This document shows positions 1 to 10,248 of a DNA stretch of 64,000 bases, in pieces; within the stretch, counting starts at the first letter, position 1; every line of letters starts with the position of its first letter. The notes below the pieces were generated by a model, which worked only from the letters and a program-made list of their open reading frames with translations, made no database searches and was not told the origin of the DNA. The stretch is from Leptasterias polaris (taxonomy: Eukaryota > Echinodermata > Asteroidea > Forcipulatida > Asteriidae): contig JAZGTN010000170.1 in NCBI GenBank assembly GCA_037783415.1, positions 2,399,501 through 2,463,500 of the forward strand, given 5' to 3'. The position numbers and the translations under genes are program-made.

Positions 1-2320
1 AGCCTTCATGTATATAACAGTACCAGACAACCAGTTTACACAAACACCTACACAGTACTGTCAAATTATCAGGTGTTCTTTTCCTGCTAATTGACACCTT
101 CCTACATGTAGGCTGATACTTCAATAGTTGCTCCTACATGCAGGTAAAACAACTGACTGGTACAAGAATGACCATGGTGTGCTTATGGTCATACTGTATT
201 GTCTAGCCAATAACAAATTTAATATTAACAAAACCTTGACAACTCTTGATGGTTACGTGTTAGTGTATTATTTTTATGTAGCACAACCAACTAGTGCAAC
301 AAGTGCACACCGAAACATGCAGCACATTGTACAATCTGTTGTGTGTGAAAATAATTTGTTCGAAGACAAAACCATATTATACAGTACATAATGTGCATGT
401 ACATGTAGCCACTCAAAATTGATTGATTGATTTATTATAATTGATTAATTAATTTATTACATGTACATGTACTCAATGTAGCTACTCATACTCACTATAC
501 GTACATACATTGGCTAAGTACACATGTACATGCAGCTACTCAAAATTGATTGATTGATGATTGATTAACCCTCCTACTCTTGGTAACATTTTCCAGTGAA
601 TTGACCAACCATTTGAAACCATTCAACCAGTCCTTTCTCTATGATTCAACTGCACTGGTTGTGAATGATGGCACAACTGTGCACATAACATGTGTGTACT
701 GTGTAGATGCATTTACCACATGATATTACATTGCAGGCTGGCATAGTTTATTACCATTCAAAACCACAGTGGATGATATTGAATGGTCAGACAGTAGAAG
801 GGTTAATAACTTATTACTTGTACAGGCAGAAGATGATTTGATAATCTTCTGCCTAATGTGTACAATAACTCAATGATTGCAACCCATAAAGAAAAAGTAT
901 GTTTGGTGACCTGTTTTTTTCACAAGATAACAATTATCAAACAAAATAACAGTGCTGATTAACAAGTTCCTTTTTGAATAAAAACAAGCACTTGCACAGT
1001 TGTTATGGTAACCGTCAAATCACAGAAGTAAACCGACAGACAAAAACAAGGAACAAAGTCTAGTTCCTGTTGCTGACCTATATAGTGTCATATGCTTAAC
1101 ACACATTATTGACTGTATACACCTACTTCTATGTAGTTCAGCCTTGAATTGAGAATCCAACAAGGAAACAGTTGCTATAAATACATTCAGTATGACAGTG
1201 GAAACTGTACCATAAAATTCCACAATCAAGTATCATACATGTACTTACTAACAAACAAAACAAAAAAATAAAAAATATATATTACTTAGCCTATAATGTA
1301 CAGTACATGTGGACACTAGTAAATATTTAGATGCGTACAGTCACTATGCATAATTAATGTGTATGATACACCCACTCACACCCACTGAAGGAGTTTTTCT
1401 CGGTCCCAGCACCTCATGCAAAGGCGCTAGGATGGGCCGACGTACAATGTATGCACGTGCGCATTCGAACATCCCCCCTAACCTAACAATCCCTGGTCGC
1501 CTCTTCCTGTTTACGAAGGATTCGACTATACTGTATGTAGCTCTATTGAAATCCATTAGAAATCAATATTATTGTCTTTCTTTGCCTTTTACTTCAAAAT
1601 AGGACTGGATCGCAATATTCTTATTACTTTTGTTTAAAAAGGTCGTTTACATTTTATCCATGGAGCCTCCATGCTTTATCATATCAGCCCATACCAGCAG
1701 TCTTGGATGAGACTGTCGGGGTTGAGCGAATGAAAGAGTTTGATGAACAAAGTAGTGTTCTCTTTCACGTCTTACGGTGAACATTGTTTTATTTAAATTA
1801 TTTATTTTCTAATTAATGAAATTTTAAATTACACTTTCATTTAGTTTCCAATGATTGACTTTGCACAAATTTAAAATACAGATAATTTTGCGACTATTAT
1901 CAAGTCCAAAATGGACATTTGCCACTTTCCAACACTGCATTGTTGACAAAGTTGTTTACAAATTTGTTTCCAATAAATTTGAAAGTAATTATTAAGTACA
2001 GGAAATTATAATATTATTATATTATGAATACGTGAATATATGAAATGGCACTACATGTAAAAGACGACCAAAGTTTGTTCATGTTTACGATACATTACAA
2101 GAAATGAATCAATACACTACAGATCAGCTCATTCTCCATCCCTCTGCATACACTTTCTTTACATTTGTAACATACATTTTGTACATGAACATGTAATGCT
2201 AATCAAATGTGAAATGAGGAGGTGCACGTTACTCTGGCATGAAAATATAATTCTACATAGTACATGGGCCAAGTGAACATCTTGACATAATGACAAGATA
2301 GATATGGACTGGCGTCACTG
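1..2320. other. Intergenic, AT-rich, no gene seen
   Basis: No exon with splice sites or protein similarity was found here. A direct repeat of about 30 bp (core CTCAAAATTGATTGATTGA) occurs near 411-430 and again near 539-558, with ATTGATT/ATTAATT simple sequence between. A hairpin lies at 816-872. The open frames near 1344-1602 overlap on both strands and look like chance. Confidence 0.6.
816..872. repeat. Short hairpin (inverted repeat)
   Basis: The arms TGTACA..GGCAGAAGAT and ATCTTCTGCC..TGTACA face each other around a loop of about 9 nt. Either DNA strand could fold. It may be a decayed palindromic MITE core; nothing supports a microRNA beyond the fold. Confidence 0.5.
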
Positions 2321-2323
2321 GGT

Positions 2324-2450
2324 GAGAGCATGGGGATGGAGGTGGTAGGGTGAGAGCATGGAGGTAGGGTGAGAGCATGGAGGTAGGGTGAGAGCATGGA
2401 GGTAGGGTGAGAGCATGGAGGTAGGGTGAGAGCATGGAGGTAGGGTGAGA
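2324..2450. repeat. 19-bp minisatellite
   Basis: The unit AGAGCATGGAGGTAGGGTG repeats five times almost without change from 2353 to 2447, with a diverged unit on the left (2324-2352). Because 19 is not a multiple of three, the minus strand stays open in three frames and gives Leu/Pro/Ser/His-rich peptides, which are artefacts of the repeat. A splice-acceptor-like TTTGTTTGCAG lies just beside it on the minus strand. Confidence 0.9.
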
Positions 2451-2889
2451 GTGAGATGCTGCAAACAAAATTTGCAATCAACACTCAATAAAAAACAAAA
2501 TGGACGAATGAGGCTCATTCATCATATATGATCATGTCAGTTCAGGGTGGTTCAGATGTTTACAGTTTAGTGTTTGACACATTCATCGATAAATAAAGTG
2601 ACTAGTTCTTTGCATATTCCACCATTGTGTAAAAACTGATGAGTGTTGGAGAAGAAAGAGGAATATCTCGAGGTCAAACCAAGCCTACGCATCGTCAGAT
2701 TGACATAGACTACATGTTCAATGTCATGAATGTCTGACGAATGATGATTGGAAGAAAATTATTCAACATGGAATCCGAAATGAAGTGAAGGGAAAAAATT
2801 GTTGAATTTTTTTGTTAACTAAGTTTCCAGAAAATAAACAGCAACAGTTACAAAAGCAAATTCGAAATAAATTAACTGTGAATTCTTAC

Positions 2890-3040
2890 GTGTTCGTCCT
2901 AATCTGCATCCTTGCTTTACAATAACTCCAGCGCTGAAAATTCTATAATTTTATATTCCGTGTTTTGTTCCGTGTGAAATCCACAGTCAATCGAGTGCCG
3001 CCATCTTTCGTTTGTGCTTCAAATCTGTGACGTCATTGTC
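2890..3040 (-). promoter_or_regulatory. Possible minus-strand promoter and untranslated first exon
   Basis: A CRE-like TGACGTCA sits at about 3028-3035 and an AAAGATGGCGGC (YY1-like, minus sense) at about 2999-3010. About 110 nt downstream on the minus strand is a good donor (GTAAGAATT, intron starting at 2889). This arrangement resembles a TATA-less promoter with a 5' UTR exon for a gene running left, but no following coding exon was recognised inside the window. The same GGCGGC/CRE motifs also occur in MITEs here, so it may be a transposon remnant. Confidence 0.3.
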
Positions 3041-3920
3041 ACTCACAAGAGAGGGCGCTATTGCACGTTAATGTTTGGGTTCTGGGCATACAAGTATTAT
3101 GTATGCGTAGCTAAAATAAATTACTGTTCATTGGCTAATTATTTTACCCTGACTTAGGGACATTGCCAAGTACAGATCTTGTACGGACGGGATCTGCGTT
3201 TGATATAGTTTATATAATTCTCTTTTGGGGGGCGGGGGCAAAGACGTTAGTTGGTGGCGTTTGATGTATCAACGCGTTTTTAGTGGATAATGATGTCATG
3301 TTGTGATGTCATGCATCTGCATGCAGAGTGCATTGGTACAGTTATATTATTAGTACGCACTGCCCTCTTGTGCTATATAAACGTTCAAATACTTTGAACC
3401 GACGATGCCGATGGACTTGAAATAAAGTCTAGTGGTTGGGAAGACTATAAGAAATGGAACATACTCATGGTGAAACTCCTTCTCAGTAGAACACAGGCAG
3501 TTCGCATGTACCGCCTGATGGCGACGAGAGTTGGCCAATTTGCTTCCTGTAAAAGCACCAGTGGAAGTTGGCACCCTCTATAATACTCCTCCCTATGCAA
3601 ATGCGCAGAGAGAGACGCAGACCACCGACCTCATGATTGACAACTGCCCCTTTTACTCTCCCCCAATGGACCGAATCAGACAGGAGTCCCTGGATTCACC
3701 ATCGAGAAAGTGGCTGACAAAATGGCTGCCCTATGATCATGAGCATGCAACTCTCAAAAGAAGAAGAAGAAGTTAATCCCTTGACACATCACCTGCCGAG
3801 TCTACCCGATTGGGCTGGCAACTGTCACTTACAAGAAAGGTTTCAAAGCATCACCGCATCGCATTATAAAACGCTTTTGATACCGTGTTCCAAATGAACC
3901 CTTTAGTAAATCCGTCTTGC
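3041..3920. other. Intergenic, no supported gene
   Basis: An open frame at 3531-3776 (plus) starts at TTG and ends in an Arg run coded by AGA/AAG simple sequence. It overlaps an open frame on the other strand and shows no domain. I do not call it a gene. Confidence 0.5.
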
Positions 3921-4300
3921 TTAAAGGCACTGAACATGTTTGGTAATTATCCAAGACCAGTATTGTCACTCGGTGTAGTATCCCAACATATGCATAAAAT
4001 AACAAACCTGTGAAAATTTGGGCTGAATCGGTCATCGAAGTTGCAAGAAAATAGAGAAAGAAAAAACACCCTTGTTGCACAATTTTGTGTGCTTTCAGAT
4101 GCTAATAAAAGGCTTCATGCATGAAGTCTTTTATTATTACAGTGAGAAGTTACCTCTTTCTCAAAAACTACGTTACTTCAGAGGGGGTGGTTTCTCACAA
4201 TGTTTTATACTATCAACAGCTCTCCGTTGCTGGTTACCAAGTAAGATTTTTATGCTAATATATATTTTGAGTAATTACCAAACGTGTACAGTGCCTTTAA
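3921..4300. mobile_element. MITE family A, copy 1
   Basis: Terminal inverted repeats: it begins TTAAAGGCACTGAACATG and ends with the complement (CGTGTACAGTGCCTTTAA). The interior carries phrases shared with the copies at 41331-41715 and 47930-48297, such as CATCGAAGTTGCAAGAAAAT and TTTCTCAAAAACTACGTTAC. There is no coding capacity. It is a non-autonomous DNA transposon of about 380 bp. Confidence 0.85.
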
Positions 4301-5570
4301 AAAAGAGTGAGGTGGCATGATTTAAGCTACGCGATAATGCTTGACAGACTTTTACCCGAACGGAAAGCAACAGTATCTGCTTTTGTCGTTGAAGTTAAAG
4401 TTCATCAATTATATGAAATTTGTGTAATTCACTACCATGAAATACAAGCATTTTGTGGCACTGATTTCAGATTAGCTTATTATCAAACTACAAACTGTAA
4501 ACACCAAACATGCTGCAGAGAAGATAACAGCTTGTTGGTGATGTCGGCACCGTTCAGGAAGCGCCAACACCAAAACTAAAACATCGGGACTAAAACACAC
4601 TTTCGTTCCCTTGACCTTCACAGCTCAAGTCTGTTAGCAGAATATAGTTGATATTATAAACAATTATACCTCCCTTCTTATCGCTTATCGTTTCTTTGTT
4701 TGAAATACATCTTGTCTAGACTAGACGTCAGCTAAAAAACCTCTGCTCTCAATAAGATCAAGTCTGGGTGACATGGTGGGCCCACGGTTGGCCAAATTAG
4801 TGCACAAGTATTGTTTTACGTGACTGTAGTATATAGTCGGTCAATTACCTTTCCACGGTGGGTTCGAGTTACAGAAGAACATTTTTTCTGGCTGCGTTTT
4901 TGGCGTTCACAAACAAATACTTTTTTCAAAGTAATTCCCGTGAAATGTGCAAATTACATTCACGCACGCTATACGGACACTATTGGTGGGCAAACGCCAT
5001 ACCTGCACTAAGCAAACGCACAAACACTTATGCGTCACGGCTGCATACCACCAGGGCACTAAAAGGCAAGCAGGGTTATGTTTGGCTGTGATTAATACGT
5101 TGTTGTTTTACGTAGACAGTCAACTGATTTGCATAACCAATCACATCTTAGGAAAGCATGACCCATAAACAACTGAGGGGGCAAGAAACAAACATGGAAT
5201 CCGATGAGATTGTGTGCCTCCTACCATGAAGTAAAGATTGACAAACAAATTAATGCAAGTAAATATTAACTGCTAAGGAATGGTAAAATAATACAAAAAC
5301 ATAACATAAAATGTTAACAAATAAAACAGAAATAATCAGTGTGAAGATACCATATTATTTCTCATTCACCAAACTTGACACGAGTTCTTTATTTAAGAAT
5401 AATAATAATGGTGAGTTATCTACAAGCAGATTAGAGTATCCAGCAGCATACTGTACAGTATAATGGTAAGAATACAGCTTTAGCCTAAGTCACAAATTAA
5501 CATATATATTTTTACCAACAAGCCTGGAATATAACACAGAGGCCACGGAGCTGAACATGACCTCTGTTGC
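4301..5570. other. Intergenic, nothing recognised
   Basis: Short open frames at 4307-4579 and 4811-5168 lack domain features and compatible splice signals. No clear repeat structure was noticed. Confidence 0.45.
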
Positions 5571-5571
5571 T

Positions 5572-5740
5572 CTGGGCCAAATTTCATAGAGCTGCTCAAG
5601 CTCAAAAAGAATAAGGTTACCAGCCAAAATACCAAGTCACATGTACAATTTGTGACTGGTATCCTGCTTATTTTTGCTTTTCTGCAAATTGTAAGCATTA
5701 TTTTACTGCTTAAGCAGTTCTATGAAATTGGGCCCTGGTC
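5572..5740. mobile_element. MITE family F (CTGGGCCAAATTTCATAG)
   Basis: It begins CTGGGCCAAATTTCATAGAG and ends TTCTATGAAATTGGGCCCTG, a clear terminal inverted repeat, with internal GCTTAAGCAG symmetry. Related partial copies lie near 8680-8870, 11806-11940 and 42700-42852. Confidence 0.8.
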
Positions 5741-5831
5741 TTGCCCTCAAGCACCAAGAGCAGCTGCCGTCCAATGATCTGCCCCCTCCCCTTTTGCCTC
5801 CGTGAGGGCGCTGTTTGAAAATGTGACGTCT

Positions 5832-6143
5832 TATAGACCTTTCTTTTGTTGATAAACAAAGCACGCCGGTTGGCATGGACGGCCGAATGTTAGCAAAACA
5901 TTCAATCGTGTTTTAAAAAAAATGTGACCAAATTCAACATTTTCTGTAAAGATTCATGAACGGAAATACCTTCCATGATTGGTTGATTTGTTTCCAACAA
6001 ATTCAACACTATTTTTGAATATTTATGTAACATTGCTACAAACTGTGGCAATCTGTTTTTGATTTGCAGTTATGGCTTTCCATAGTTTTCCAACCTGGGT
6101 TGGCAAAAACTCGGGCTGTGACGTTGCAAAAGAAAGGTCTATA
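5832..6143. mobile_element. MITE family C, copy 1
   Basis: The termini TATAGACCTTTCTTTTG and CAAAAGAAAGGTCTATA are inverted repeats flanking about 310 bp. Interior phrases (CACGCCGGTTGGCATGGACGG, AACCTGGGTTGGCAAAAACT) recur at 14092-14393 and, inverted, at 30821-31090. Confidence 0.9.
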
Positions 6144-6539
6144 CAATGGTTCTATGGAAGTGCCCTTTGCAAAATGAATGGTCTTGCACTCTCAAGGGTG
6201 AAACACCAGGCCTGCAACCGTCTTTTAAAAAAAATCTATAATTAAAAAGTAATAATACTAAAACAAACTAAACATAAATTAAAATGCTGAAGCGTCATTT
6301 GAAGCTTGTTGGGGGTTAGGCTTACTGAAAAAAAAACCCAACCCACCGGTATGTAAAGTGATGTTCTTGAACACGGGGGGCAACATAATCACTTAGCGAG
6401 AATGAAAAGAAGAAGTGTGGTCATCACGCACCGTGAATTTACAAATGAGTATAGAGTAGAGTAGTTTAGTACATGCTTTAAAAACCGGGCAAATCTGCCC
6501 CTTTGTAAATGAAGAAAACAAAACGTATAGATAGTTCCC

Positions 6540-6757
6540 AGTAGACGCCATCTTTACGGGCAAATCGCATTTTGGCTTGCAGGCGCGTCAAGCGCTCAAA
6601 TTATTAACGCAGCCGCGTCATTCACTAACCAATCATGCAATGAGTTTGGTGAAATGTGCGCGTGCTGCACGCCGTTCTCACGCGTAACGCATGACTGTGT
6701 GTTCCAAATTGCCCGTAAAGATGGCCGACTTACGTCATACTGCAACCCATCTATTAT
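6540..6757. mobile_element. Palindromic MITE with GCCATCTTTACGGG arms
   Basis: The arms at 6547-6565 (GCCATCTTTACGGGCAAAT) and about 6707-6726 are inverted repeats, with a CpG-rich interior (GCGCGT, CACGCGT). No coding sequence is present. Confidence 0.75.
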
Positions 6758-7069
6758 AACAAGCAAAGAGTTTAAACTTTTTTTTCTCTCTCAGAATATT
6801 GTATCACTTGCTATACGGCAGGCTAATAAATTGCATGCATGCTATACGACATAATAAACTTTATACACTATAAGCTTATTTATTACAAGAACATTTTTAT
6901 AATAAAAAACTTACGATGGTAGATATTTTAAACTTGAACTGAAAATAATATAACACACTTTGGTATCTTAACAGTTAAATACAACGTATGTAGTTCTTTA
7001 CGAACTCCTAAAGCAACTCATTTTTTACAACTCTTTTTAAGTAGGATATAGAATGCTTTTAGTCAAAAT

Positions 7070-7900
7070 AGTGCTGATTTTATTGGTGGGAAAAATATGA
7101 AGAAAGGTACAACAAAAGTCACATGTAAAAGTTTCAGCTGTATACAGTGTCTACTTGTTGAGAAAACAGCAAACAGACTGTCACGGTATTTTCACAAATT
7201 GTTAAGATATCCCGCTCTATAGTCAATTTTTCTTTGTTCAACCCAAAATAGTTTAACATTTACCTAGTCAGTTTCCCTTGTGGTTTATTATTTAGTATTT
7301 TCACAACATACAATCCATCCACATTTACCGAGGTGACAGCGGGTACCAACCACACTTCTGGCCGCAGCATTCGCGAACGGACACAAAACCTCAGAGGAAT
7401 CGTTTCTCAGATTTGAATGTTTTAATTGATTTTAAAATAATTGGGGCATTTCAGACAAGATAATATCACCGGACTATCATTACCATCTTCAAGAAACCCT
7501 TTCGAATAGAAATCACACGATTTTTGTATACCCTACTTTAACAGGGTGTATAAAACATTGGTAATAATAGTGAAACATAATAATTGTTTTCACAGATTTG
7601 CATTCAACTTGAAGAGGGTCGTGTTGGAAAACTCCCCTTTTAATATTTTTGCTTGGAATCCTACAGTTTTTGAGAAATGCGGATAACAAATAATTTTGAT
7701 CTCGCGAGTTCAAAACCCGATGTTTGAAAAGAGTGAAAACATAAAAGTTCTTTGCTTCACTATTTTCCTGTGACTCCGATGACCGATTGAGCTAAAACTT
7801 TCACAGGATTGCTGTTTCATGTATGTCTTGGGTCACATCAAATGTTGATACTGGTCTTCAACAATTACCCATGTTGCCCTTGTGCTTTAATGGGTAATGA
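7070..7900. mobile_element. Diverged family A-like repeats
   Basis: The interior shares GTAAAAGTTTCAGCTGTA and AGTGTCTACTTG..GAGAAAACAG with the segment at 56760-56850. It also shares TTTTGATCTCGCGAGTTCAAAA and a GACCGATTGAGCT phrase with 40420-40700. Part of the end (CCCTTGTGGTTTATTA near 7277-7292) matches the SINE tail at 35820-36040. The stretch is a mosaic of decayed non-autonomous elements. Confidence 0.5.
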
Positions 7901-8467
7901 GAAATCCAATAAAACAAAGAGACTTATTGTTTTTAGGGGCGGGTCCATGGGAGTTATTAGATGATAGGTATATTAAGAGTCATATGCCAGCAGGGGTTAC
8001 GCCCCTCCTGCCATCCTCGGATTGACCACTAATTCTAACTGTTGCCATTATGGTAAAGACCATAGCTCCTCTGGATTTTATTTTTTACAAGATACTCTAT
8101 TTATATCATTTATAACTAGCTTTATATATCAGCTGTAGTAAACAAAGGTAATAAGTTATAAACAGTATCCTACGGTTATACAAAAAAAATCCATTGTAAA
8201 TTCAATTGTTTACAAATCGATTTAATAAGGTAAAAATTATATAATATGTTTTTTTACAGATTTTCTCCAGTTTCCAGAACAACCATGTCCGCGAATATTG
8301 AGGAGATTTGACTTCAGCTTTGTTGAGTAGTATAGCAGTGCCCGAATTAGCGGATAGGGCTATGGCTGCAGCTGTTGCTATGTGCGTCATATTCTTCAAT
8401 GCATGATCAATTTGCGATCAAGCCACAGGAGAAGCCGCATATGACGACTCTATTGATGGGAGTCCAG

Positions 8468-8638
8468 TCCGGCCCGCGTATTTTTTTTCTGCAGCATACT
8501 TCGTCAAAACAGTCAACAGTTAAGGGATAGACTGTTCTTCCATGGGATAGGGAAGACGTACGTAGGCTGTTCTTCCCTATCCCTTAACTGTTGACTCCTT
8601 AGCCAGCGTGTGCTGCAGAACATAAATTTGCGTCCGGC
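8468..8638. mobile_element. Palindromic MITE (CTGCAGCATAC)
   Basis: Nested inverted repeats: outer CCGGCCCGCG..CTGCAGCATAC against GTGTGCTGCAG..GTCCGGCC, and inner GTCAACAGTTAAGGGATAG (8512-8530) against CTATCCCTTAACTGTTGAC (8577-8595). The inner arms are perfect over 19 bp. Confidence 0.85.
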
Positions 8639-8679
8639 CCTAACTTAAAATAGTAGTAGAGATTAGCTACTTTATGCTT

Positions 8680-8870
8680 TGGCAGACACAGATTACCAAT
8701 CAAAATATTATTTGAATTCGCCTGTGACTGGTATCCCGTACTAATCTTTTCTCGAAGCAGAGAAACAATTTTCTGTTCAGCAGCTATCTACATGTATATT
8801 TACAACACTACTTAATTATATATACTACACTCCTGTGCCAAATTTCATGGCGCTGCTTACTCAAAAGTCT
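8680..8870. mobile_element. Family F-like fragment
   Basis: It contains GTGACTGGTATCCCGTACTAA and TGTGCCAAATTTCATGGCGCTGC, resembling the internal and terminal parts of the element at 5572-5740. One end is missing or diverged. Confidence 0.5.
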
Positions 8871-8875
8871 GCGCT

Positions 8876-9295
8876 TTTAAGGGTAAAAAACACCATTGTT
8901 TAATTTGAGTCTGAAAGCTTACTGATTTAGAAGTTCACACTAGAAAAAAAAATTTCTGTGAAATATTGGGCCTATACCCTCTGGAAAAATGAAGTAATAT
9001 AAATCATTATTCGAGAAAACTGTATCAGAAAACCTAAAAAAATAAAAATAAATTGCAACAACTTATTTCGGTTGTAACAACCAAAGGACAATTAGTATTT
9101 AGACTTTTTACCTACATCCTGAAAATTGAGCATGGTTTTTCACTATTTTCTCCTGACTTATAGTGTATACACAACTGATTCAGTCCAAATTTTCACAGGT
9201 TTGTTATTTCATGTACATGGTTGATCACGCAAAACATGAACACTTTCTGCGACTATTTTGTCAGCTCTACCAATCGTGTGTATGATTTACGTCGC
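8876..9295. mobile_element. MITE family B copy
   Basis: It shares AACACCATTGTTTAATTT.AGTCTGAAAGCTTA, TTATTTCGGTTGTAACAACC, TTTCTCCTGACTTA and ACAGGTTTGTTATTTCATGT with the copies at 15233-15585, 24441-24832 and 41714-42090. The terminal inverted repeats are eroded. Confidence 0.8.
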
Positions 9296-9940
9296 CCTGT
9301 AAAGCAACATTCCACGGGCCGAGAGTGCAGACTTTTGCTGTCAGCATTGCCATGAAATCGGACTCTGATAAAAACTCTCAAAGCCTCACGTCTCTTATGT
9401 TTACTATTTACTTATTGATAATTATAAAAAACACAATTAACAATAATTGACTCAAAAGACACACCATACAAAATTAAAAAACTGGTACATAAAGTCAACA
9501 GCGATTTCCAACGCTGAGATCATCATGGACGGGATCCCTGTATACACCTTGTATACAGTCATCGGATTGTTATGAAAGGGCTCAATCTACATTTTCATTG
9601 ACAGTCGGCGGGTCTTTTCGAAACAACGACTTTGGCTTGCAGACTCCTGACTTAAAGTCAGCTCTTCTTGAAGCCCGCGTTGTCTGCATACTGGCTTCAT
9701 AATCCCTGACAAGTTTGAACCAAAGCCAGAGCCAGAGTACCATAGTTCTGCTCAGGTCTAAACCCAAGCATCTAAAGGACATGGAAGGCGGTAAAATGGA
9801 ACCTGCAATGTTATCAAAATGTACCGCCCTTTTCCAACAAACTTGTAATTGGAGGAAAAACACGCGTTCAGGCACAACCTAACCAAAAATATTTCGCACA
9901 CTGCTATTTAGATATGGGAAGAAAGATTACAAACAAACTT
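9296..9940 (-). other. 3' flank / probable 3' UTR of the SEA-domain gene
   Basis: This segment follows the stop codon of the minus-strand gene. No AATAAA (TTTATT on the plus strand) was seen in it by eye, so the polyadenylation site is not placed. A minus-strand open frame at 9582-9875 has no domain features and is probably UTR. Nothing else was recognised. Confidence 0.4.
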
Positions 9941-10248
9941 TTATACTTTTATTATCTTCTTTCCCACCCCAGATTTCACTTCCTTGTCCAGGTCGCCACC
10001 CTCGGCATCAGCGGTCGGGACGATTTCCCCTTCATCCTCCAAGAAGGCCTCGTTGGAGATCCCGTTCTCCGGAGCACCCACCTCGGGCTCTTGTGGATCA
10101 TCTGAGCCAACGGAAGATGCTACTGGGGCGATCGGGGGCTTGATCCCCGTACCGTTCGGGGTATTGACGGTCGCTGAGGGCTGCCGTTCTCTCTCAGCCT
10201 TTTCCAACAGGAATGAATCGTTGGTCTGCATTTCCTCGTGCTGATAAC
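9941..10248 (-). CDS. SEA-EGF gene, exon 10 (cytoplasmic tail and stop)
   Basis: The acceptor is GTATTTTCAG, entered in phase 1 (G carried over). It encodes residues 354-455, beginning GYQHEEMQTNDSF and ending KKIIKV before TAA at 9941-9943. The segment is rich in Glu, Asp, Pro, Gly and Ser, with no domain I recognise. YQHEE and NEAF are possible short binding motifs only. The base composition is more GC-rich than the surrounding intron. Confidence 0.85.

Noticed and set aside
2203..2518. Three overlapping minus-strand frames rich in Leu/Pro/Ser/His
   Set aside because: They are readings of the 19-bp minisatellite, open in all frames because the unit has no stop; no protein signal outside the repeat.
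3531..3776. 81-residue plus-strand frame ending in Arg repeats
   Set aside because: Starts at TTG, opposite strand equally open, no domain, and the Arg tail comes from an AGA/AAG run.
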